64,000 bases of DNA from contig JAJEKV010000002.1 of the NCBI GenBank assembly GCA_021234155.1, positions 20,797,726-20,861,725 on the forward strand. The letters are read 5' to 3'. The translations under genes were made by a program, and so were the position numbers. This stretch comes from Isoetes taiwanensis. Lineage: Eukaryota > Streptophyta > Lycopodiopsida > Isoetales > Isoetaceae. Below the pieces are notes generated by a model. The model worked only from the letters and a program-made list of their open reading frames with translations. It had not been told where the DNA came from and did not search any database. This document shows, in pieces, positions 56,511-64,000 of this stretch (the stretch's first letter is position 1; every line of letters begins with the position of its first letter).

Positions 56511-58200
56511 CTATAAACTACGCCACCACTCATCACACGTAATACTACATTTCGACACAACAAAGCTTCAGGTAAGAAATGCAACACTGTTATATCTTCA
56601 GCCAAAACATTCCTTTACGGCAAGCATGCAACACCTAATTTCATACTGTCATTGACGAACTACCACATACTTCTGATTTTGCATATTTGCAGATCTGCCA
56701 TAAACTTTAACAAACAGTCAATCATCTAAGCACTCCAACAGCTTGCAAATACATCAGGTAAATCCCAAACATATTTCTTTCACTCTATTATTTTATGTTC
56801 TTTTGTTCTGTCCAATATCTATGCATTTACCTCTGTTAGTGCAGCTATGTGTCTTACATGTGACCCCAATATTTTTCTCCCTTCTTTGCTCCTCAAGAAT
56901 CCTAATTCACTCTTCTCCAAAACTAGGTTACATTCTCAAATTTACTGATGCAACGTTCAATAATGCACCGTTGCTCAAACTTCTAACACCAGGCATGACA
57001 AGGAAGCGACGTCAATCAACCAACATGATATGTGAGTACCAAAATTGACATAATGTATTTTGTAATCCGTGTCCTATTCCTCTCTTCAAATCCAAAGCTA
57101 ATATTCTTTGCACACACATACAGGTTTTATATGAAATTATGTACAGTCGACAATGCACTATACAATTACCTTTGCAGGTTATATTCTAAACCAGCAACAA
57201 AAATAGACGGCCAACAACAAGTTACTGGCCATTAACATGGTACCTCTACACATGTATATAAAGAATGCATCTATAATTTAAGATGCTAACAATCAAGTCT
57301 ACATGCTCAAGGCTGGACCATGCGATTAGGTTTACATACAACATGACCTTCCTCACCTTTGCTTTTAATCCATTTCTTATTTACGCATTTCATATTCCAG
57401 AATGAATGCTCCATTCATTTCAGTTGTAATATGTACTAAATTCTTATTGTTACTTTTTGTACAGTATACTTCATCATCTCCAACACCCATATGGTCGTCT
57501 ACTATGGCCATTATAATACTACTCTATTTCAAGCCTTCACAAGCACATTCAACTAGAGGATTTTATTTCTTCGTTAGAGGCAACCACATATTAAAATTAT
57601 CCTCCATACAGTAAAACTTTGCTCATGAACCAATCCCACCTTCAATTTGCAACATTCAATTTGCTATCAACAAAGCGTGGCATTGCAACCGCGATGAAGG
57701 TCGGCGACCATACTATCCTTAAAGCGGATTCATCCACACTACACCAAATGGCAAGCAGAATATGGTAACCTTTCTTCCTCATTTTAGTTCATCGCTATTC
57801 CATAACTTTTTCTTTAAACTTACGTTTTTGTTGCTACCCTTTTTCTTCTATGTGCCTGTGTTCCTTCATCATGGCCTTTATCGGAATCATGGTTATGTGA
57901 ATGGTTGTGTCATCACATACTTCCTTATGTAGGGGCAAAGCCATTCTTACATAAGGATCTTAGCCTATTATTATTATTATTTAACCTTCAGTATATCGAA
58001 TTTTATGGTTGGTTCTCTTGCAGGTAATAAGCAATTTTTCCGCATTAGTGCAGCCCTTCTTTCATGTTGAAGCTTGGTCTCATTATCGGTGAGCAGGGGG
58101 GAACGCCTTTTCAATCTCATTTCACATTACAAATGTAATCTTTGATTCGGTTTGTAGTCATAAATTCAATGTGTTTATTGACATTGTTGAAGCTATTAAT
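56511..58200. other. Helitron interior; no gene recognised
   Basis: Downstream of RepHel. Short ORFs only. AGGTA-type junctions suggest intron remnants of captured genes. Confidence 0.4.
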
Positions 58201-58760
58201 AAAACATTATTCTTGGCGGGCCGATTGGGGTCTTCTTTTTAAGTGGAGATGTGCATTTTGGTGAAATTAGCGGCGATGATTGTGCGGTAAATTATCCATT
58301 GTATGATATCACTTCAAGTGGTCTCACACAAGCAGTAGAGAAGTCAGCATTTGGTATCTTTACAAACATGGCAGCATGGCTGATGCCAACAACTATGAGG
58401 GTGTATAATTCTCGGTGTCATTATAGCTCCTATGTTTACGGTAAATATTTTCCTATTTTGTAACAATGTTGCCTTTCCGACCTTTTAAAAGCGAACTCGC
58501 CACGCGTTGCGGGGAAAGCGAATTTTGGAATTATCCATATAGAGTGGGATAAAGACCATGTGGTGATTCATCTAGAAGTTAGAGGCGTGTGGGGGATCCT
58601 ATGCTACGAGGAAGTTATCTCATTGTCGGTTACAAGCAACTAAGAATGGTTTCAGCCAAAAGAATTTGGAGGCACCTTTGCACTTTGGAGATAGATCTTC
58701 CGTGGTATTTAAGGTACAGGCTTGCACTTAGTTTTTCGCCATTGTTTTGGTAAGTGGTTT
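58201..58760 (+). pseudogene. captured fragment of a PhoD-like phosphatase gene
   Basis: The + strand reads GGPIGVFFLSGDVHFGEISG, then YPLYDITSSGLTQAVEKSAF and AWLMPTTMRVYNSRCHYSSY (58212-58440). After an intron-like gap it reads ANFGIIHIEWDKDHVVIHLE and a diverged C-terminus ending LPWYLRYRLALSFSP. SGDVH-GE and YPLYD-TSSGLTQ are hallmarks of the C-terminal catalytic part of plant PhoD-type metallophosphatases (phosphomonoester hydrolysis, Ca/Fe-dependent in the family). Only the last part of the gene is here, lying on the same strand as RepHel inside the Helitron. Confidence 0.85.
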
Positions 58761-60690
58761 AATTTATAACTGATTACATAATAACAAGATCACATGATAG
58801 CATGATCTTTGCAAGTTCCTTGAGATGCTGGAACAGGGCATATGGATGTATTAGAAGCAACCAAAGAAAGAATGACAATGCTAAAGATTGAGATTGTTAA
58901 TGCACCTATTAAACTGGTAAAGATACTAACATCTTAAATGATTCCTATCCCTGTTGCTAAGTCGTATATTCATAAAGAGATTTTTATCTCATGCATTTTG
59001 CGGTAAAATATCATTTCCCCCAAACCTTTTTAATATGGATGGCTCATGGCGCTGGATAAACATCAACATGACCCTTGAGCAAATGAGCAGAGGTTCAATT
59101 TCAGGTTCGACAAAATGACCGGTGTGCTTAGAATGCTATTATGGTGGCTTTCAAAAATTGTTCTGCTAAATTGTATGCAGGACAATTAATTCACCAGTTA
59201 TTCAACTTATTCAACTGAACTTTAACTTTAATTCTGTATAAGCTTAGGCCATCCAGATTTTCTTGATGCAAGCGCATTTCTTTATGCAAACTTCAAATAC
59301 TCAAATCGTCATGTGCAAACTGCAAATGGTTATTTTCCTATCGTCATGTGCCCTCCTAGGAATCAACGTCCTCAAAACTGTGAAGGGCCAGTTTCACTTT
59401 CCTGCATGTGTAGTTGAGTCCAGCTGCCACGTGGATCATATATAAAAATTATATCATGAGATGTATACTGAAAGCTATCATGTAATACCTGTATTACAAA
59501 CGAAATACTGGGATCAGAATCAAGCTTGAAATTTCTACATCAATATAGGCTTGGTTAACATGTTTCAGTTGTATAATAATGATTTGATCATCCATCCGGA
59601 AAACAATGGAATAACTACTACCTTGCTACAGTCGTAAAGACGATTTTTTTGTTCTATTAAGGAACAATGGAAGTCAAATAGTTGTAGATTCCAACCCAAT
59701 TGTTGCATGGTTGTTAATGACATGCAAAACACTTGATTGAAATGACTTGATTGCATGGTTGTAGCAAGGCTCCATTTTACATAACCATTGGTATTATTAC
59801 ACATAAGCACATAAGCACATTATTTATGTTGTAATAAACCCTTTTTAAGTGTTGATTCCTTAAGCTTAAATGTCATTACATTTTACAAATTAATTGTGCT
59901 TTTTTCGTTCCAAGATAAGGCCCAAATACCATGAGGTTTTTTAAATATGCTTCTTTCATCCAAAGTTCAAGTCATCGAGACAAAACAAAAAATAAACCTC
60001 AATTAAATCTCAATGACAAGCATTACTTGGGAAACTTAGTATTGGTATCTTATGTACTAGGTAATTTCCATCAGGAGGGCCATTACGCGAGGCGGCGCAC
60101 AAGCAACTACCAACGTATGAAATGTTATTGGCACAAGACTACTTTGATAAAATAGATGGGTTTCTTAAGACTACTTAATCAATAATCTACATTTAGAAAC
60201 AATTGTAATATTAATATACACTGAATTGAGAATGTAAAGATAAAACCATTATAAATCAAGACCATCGCAACAAAACTTGACTTGCCTGCTACAACACTCG
60301 CATTCTTATTCTTATACCTCTAAACTTTCACACAAGGTAATGGTAATCAAACGCCCCTTTATCTTAAGATTAGCCATCTAATTCCAATGGATTTGTATTT
60401 GAATTCAATGCCCATCGTGCTCTATTGTCTCTAGGATCTAACTTCACAGAGTCCATACCGACTCAAACGCATCCTATTCCTACAATGCGTGATCCCTTCT
60501 ATCCACGCATTATAATCTCTTTCAGTACATTTATAGCATCGTATTCATGTCCATTCAAAACATACCATCGTCATTGAATTATATCTAGCAATTCTAGACA
60601 ACATAAATCATTAGTGCCTAATACATCGTACATTAGGGCAAGTTCTTAACCATGTTCACAGGCCTAAGTGCTTTGTACAACCATATTTTT
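58761..60690. other. Helitron 3' region; no gene recognised
   Basis: AT-rich, scattered short ORFs (for example 59931-60155 +) without domains. Confidence 0.45.
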
Positions 60691-60713
60691 CTTCTTTCTA
60701 AATTACTACTGAA

Positions 60714-60741
60714 GCCCGGCAACGCCGGGCAATATAACTAG
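60714..60741 (+). terminator. Helitron 3' terminal hairpin and CTAG end
   Basis: A GCCCGGC/GCCGGGC 7-bp stem with AAC loop, spacer AATATAA and terminal CTAG. In Helitrons this structure marks the end of strand transfer, and its failure leads to gene capture. The preceding TACTACTGAA is AT-rich by contrast. Confidence 0.88.
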
Positions 60742-61487
60742 TTTTAAAATATTTTGGAATATAAGAGAATCTAGGGGGAATCTAAGAGAATCCTTCTAGA
60801 AAGTCCCAAATTGTTCTAATAAGTTCTAGAATGTAAGGGAATAAGGGAATCTTCGGGGATGTAAGGAAATAGGGAAATACTTCCAGAAAGTTCTAGAATG
60901 TTTTGAAAGTTTCAGAATATTCCAGAAAGTTCTAGAATGTTCTAGAAATTTGTTGAATGTAAGGGAATCCAGGAGAATTAAAGGGAATCTAAGGAAATCT
61001 CATAAACTATAAGAGAATCTAGGAAGATATTTACAAGTCTAAAGGAATCTCTTAAAATCTAGTTGAATCTAAGGGAATCTTCATAATATCTAAGGGAATC
61101 TACAAGGATCTTGATGAAATCTTAGAGTTTTTTTAAGATTTTGCAAAGAGCCACAATAGAATGTTCTAAAATGTTTCATAAAGGTATACAATATAAAACT
61201 TGAAAAAAAAAAATGTTCTAGATGCTCAGGGTAAGCGCCTCAGTCTAAAAATAGAAAGTGTTTTATAAATGTTGCACAGATCCAAGATAAATTATTTTGA
61301 AAGGTTCTAAATGCTCATGGGTAAGCACCTCAATCAAAATAGAAAATTCTAAGAGAATCTAAGGGAATCTTCATGAATGCTAAATATAGTACATAGAATG
61401 TTGAAGAATATAAAGGAATGCTAAAATTGGAACTTGCACGGTTGGAACATGCACCATAGGACGTGTTAAATTTCTTGTATATATATG
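60742..61487. repeat. dispersed repeat, copy B, 3' half
   Basis: Resumes after the Helitron and matches copy A from its GTTTTGAAAGTTTCA region to the end (GAATCCAGGAGAATTAAAGG, TTAGAGTTTTTTTAAGATTT, ATGCTCATGGGTAAGCACCT, then TTTCTTGTATATATAT). HSE-like TTCTAGAA runs lie at 60795-60960. Confidence 0.88.
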
Positions 61488-61933
61488 TTTTGATTATATT
61501 AGGGCCAGATTCCATTCGAGGACTTACATGCATGTTAGTTAAACATCAACCAATTTGACAATAGCACTTTATAACAGGCGCTTGCTCTTTGGTTCCACTG
61601 GGCTTCTTGGCAATTAGCAAAACACTACCTCTACAACGCAAAACGCTCCCTCACAAATCCAAAACATGATATATATCACAACCTTTAGTGCACAAATAAG
61701 TAGAAGTCTCTAAATTTTCGGTGCCTCTCCAACGTTTCTTCCACGATTGTAGTCATGAATATTTTCTTTGGCCACGTAGTGCCATCTAAAAAGCTTAAGG
61801 CTTTAAGATAAATAAATAGACTTGAATTGATTTGTTTTGTATCATCCATGAAGACCAATAAACGTGTAGGACCTCAACGAAGAGACACCAAGGTAGGCGA
61901 AACTTATTAATGCTGACTTTAACGTTACAGTAT
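61488..61933. other. intergenic; nothing recognised
   Basis: Non-coding flank between the repeat and the small inverted-repeat element. Confidence 0.5.
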
Positions 61934-62157
61934 GGTCACATGAAGCTGTTGACAGGGGAGAATCCCTGTCAATCCGTTCGATTTCAACACGTGGCTTGTG
62001 TTTTTCATCTTGCACCACAAATTTTGAAACCTCTTGCTGCGTGAAAGAAAGAAGATGGCTCTACGGCACATATCCTATCGACAGCTTCATGTGACCCAGC
62101 ACAAAAAGACAGGTTCCATCAGCAGGAAATGATCCCTGTCAACAGCTTCATGTGATC
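61934..62157. mobile_element. small inverted-repeat (MITE-like) element
   Basis: GGTCACATGAAGCTGTTGAC... (61934-61957) is inverted against 62134-62157 over 24 bp with one mismatch. A third copy of the motif (TCGACAGCTTCATGTGACC) lies inside at 62078-62096. No ORF. Confidence 0.6.
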
Positions 62158-62192
62158 AGACCCTTAGCCACTCAAATTGAGGTGTAAACTTG

Positions 62193-62198
62193 TATAAA
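62193..62198 (+). promoter_or_regulatory. TATA box of the terminal coiled-coil gene
   Basis: TATAAA 131 nt before the ATG at 62329 and 36 bp after the MITE-like element. Two copies of TACGTGGG (62218-62225, 62229-62236), an ABRE/G-box-like core, follow in the presumed 5' leader. Confidence 0.5.
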
Positions 62199-62328
62199 CT
62201 GAAACTAGGTGGAAGCCTACGTGGGCCTTACGTGGGTAACGAAAATGTGGGCTGCAGATCGTTTCTATGCTGGGTGGTGGATATGGAGACCTTCCAACCC
62301 TAATTTTGGGGCGGTGCATACGGAGAAA

Positions 62329-64000
62329 ATGGATGCATCGAAACAAAAATCTTCCTTCAGCCCAGGTCCTGGTAGCCCAATGGGCGGCGTTACAGGAGCA
62401 GGAACATGGATTTCACCCTCCGGCAGATTACGAGGCAGCATTTGCCCAGCTGTTGATGGCGGTATTGCATTCTGTCTCGCTCCTACATTTTCTACCCCTG
62501 TTAAGGTCTCTGCAGCAGTTCCTAGCGAAGGCACAGGTGCTTCTGGTCTGCAATCTCCTAGGGTTAAAACTACTTATGCCAATAGGCTTGTTCTCCAAGA
62601 ATATGACAAGGAACATTTGATCGAGAAGACTATACATATGAGAAAGGCCTTGAGGGAACAGACTCGGCTTGTTGAACTCAGCAAACTCAATATCCATAAC
62701 GTTGACAATGAGAATAGGTAGTGGTTCATCCATAATAAAAGCAATTGTGGTTGTTTAGATTTCAATCTTATGTATTGTCCTTGCAATGCAGGAAATTAGA
62801 GAATAGTATAGAAGAGTTAGAAATGTTAGGAATTGAAGGAGCTCCTCGCACCGGGAACCTGTCACGATTACGTGCAAAAATGGGGGGTAATGGGCTTCTC
62901 TGATATAAATATATTTCAAACCCTATCAAGTTTAAGGTACAGGAAGATCAACACTAAAAGTAGCTTAAGCCAAGTGGTCTTTTACAAGTTTCATTGGAAT
63001 TCCCTTAATGGTGGATACTGTGTATAGGGCTGAAGACACGCTTAGGAAATCTGCAAGAAACTTTTGAAGTTCAAGCTGAAGAGATATTATTCCTGCGCAA
63101 AGATATACGTGTAACACATAGCAGAGTAAGTCCATTGGTGCTTTCACATTGTTTAGTATCTTCTGTCTTGTTAAGAGTTGCCGTGGTTGAGCCATAATAT
63201 GGCCTTATCACTTGCTTATGAAAGTTCAAATTCAGGAAATGAAAGTTGAAAGAGATGTGTATGCCGAAGAGATAGGAAGATTACAAAAGCTTATCAGAAG
63301 CCTCAAAGGCTATCGGGATCACATGACAAATGAGAACAAAAAGCTCTCACGTGTGAGGGACAAGGTGACACGTCTGGAGCTTTCTAACCAACACTTGACA
63401 GGTTGCATACTGGTGAGTAATCTCTAGTGGAACTTTGTTTATCTGAATACAGCAGAAGATTGAAAGCTTGGTTGGCTTCTTTCTGTTCGCTAGGTGGTCC
63501 AACAAAGTATGAAAAAAACAATGGAAAAGGCTGATTCTTATAAGCAGAAAGCAAAGGATGCCATGATGGACTATAATGAGGCAGAATTAGGGGCAAAGGA
63601 AATCCAGGTAGATATTAACACTTTAGAGGCTGTCTTGGAAAAAGAACGTGCAGAGCGGATCAAACTACAAAAACAAATTGCTGCAGTAAGGCAAAAACTT
63701 GAGAGCAGCAGAAAAAATAGGAAACATATGTATGATGTTTGGGTTCCTGAGGAAGGAGAAAGACCGAGATCTGGAAATTCACCGAGACCAACATATTGGA
63801 GGTCAGATAATAAGCTTCAGCCAATAATAAAATCTGCCTCACCAAGGGAGACGCCAAAACCAAGGACACCACGATCAAAAAGCCCACGGTCGGAAAATCC
63901 AACACCTAAAAGTCCACATAGCCCACAAGATATATCTGAGATACAAAATTTGCTTTATGAAGTTGTGGACAAAGCAAAATTGGGGCAACCTTCAACAAGC
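62329..64000 (+). CDS. coiled-coil protein, 5' five exons, runs off the window
   Basis: Exons by frame and GT/AG sites: 62329-62717, 62792-62886, 63028-63125, 63236-63412, 63494 to beyond 64000. All are open, with consistent phases. ATG 62329 (MDASKQKSSFSPGPGSP) was preferred over the in-frame codon at 62209 because it follows the TATA box at a normal distance. A Gly/Ser/Pro-rich head (about 80 residues) precedes heptad-rich coils (LVLQEYDKEHLIEKTIHMRK, NSIEELEMLGI, LGNLQETFEVQAEEILFLRK, YAEEIGRLQKLIRSLKGYRD, VLEKERAERIKLQKQIAAVR). Then comes a basic Ser/Pro tail with repeated SP(R/K)S motifs (TPRSKSPRSENPTPKSPHSP), candidate proline-directed kinase sites. I do not recognise the family. A cytoskeletal or flagellar role is possible in a plant with motile sperm but unsupported. 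Confidence 0.75.

Larger units (their letters stand above)
43184..60741 (+). mobile_element. ~17.6-kb Helitron with both ends readable
   Basis: 5' end TCAACTTTTTTAATTTGG preceded by A (43183). 3' end is a GC hairpin GCCCGGC-AAC-GCCGGGC (60714-60730), seven nt, CTAG (60738-60741), then T. This is the canonical TC...hairpin-CTRR structure with insertion between A and T. Flanks 42655-43183 and 60742-61487 are the two halves of one dispersed repeat whose intact relative lies at 41590-42640, which independently supports the ends. Contents in order on the + strand are an RPA70-like gene, unknown captured pieces, Rep-helicase and a PhoD phosphatase fragment. All coding parts are decayed. Confidence 0.85.

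Overview
This window looks like nuclear DNA of a land plant, most likely a seed-free vascular plant such as a fern. Host genes have many short exons with GT/AG introns and no operon logic. The one clearly intact host gene encodes a plastid fibrillin (PAP12 type), and the rest is dominated by nested, decaying transposons. The placement in ferns is an inference. It rests on a RepHel/RPA Helitron, a DDE transposase type I associate with ferns and bryophytes, a Y1 HUH (Replitron-like) endonuclease and a decayed PPR gene.

Layout. 1-8975: a segment bounded by 244-bp inverted repeats (about 90% identical) that carries a broken histone H3-like gene with a very long insert between tail and fold. It also carries a Ty3/gypsy reverse-transcriptase fragment split by a 3.5-kb hAT-type insertion with readable ends and an 8-bp target duplication. 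8976-10570: a second diverged repeat copy, an LTR-like patch and a decayed minus-strand coding region with its TATA box. 11642-14682 (-): intact 11-exon PAP12/fibrillin gene. 15985-16440: PPR fossil. 18462-20967 (-): gag-only retrotransposon ORF with three CCHC knuckles, plus an overlapping ORF with a membrane segment.

21378-32859: an 11.5-kb DNA transposon with matching ends and a TTTA target duplication. It holds a decayed DDE transposase on the left (+), a basic/coiled-coil gene on the right (-), a 12-copy palindrome array and a large CA/GT foldback. 34900-36100: a HUH endonuclease ORF with HxH and YxxK motifs, followed by a cluster of strong hairpins, one of them resembling a tRNA acceptor/T-arm. 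36233-39559 (-): decayed hAT transposase. 39780-40780: a GC-rich island with ~97-bp repeats.

41590-61487: two tandem copies of a dispersed repeat rich in heat-shock-element-like motifs, each holding tRNA-type A and B boxes. The second copy is split by a ~17.6-kb Helitron (43184-60741, TC...CTAG with a 3' hairpin). The Helitron carries an RPA70-like gene near its 5' end, a decayed Rep-Pif1 helicase gene and a captured piece of a host PhoD-like phosphatase gene. 61934-62157: a small inverted-repeat element. It ends just before the TATA box of a coiled-coil gene (62329 to beyond the window end), which is apparently intact but which I do not recognise.

Except for the fibrillin and the terminal coiled-coil gene, nearly every coding region here has in-frame stops or frameshifts. 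The main interest is the mobile-element archaeology and the odd cargo: the histone H3-like protein, the HUH nuclease with its structured 3' flank, and heat-shock-like motif arrays.
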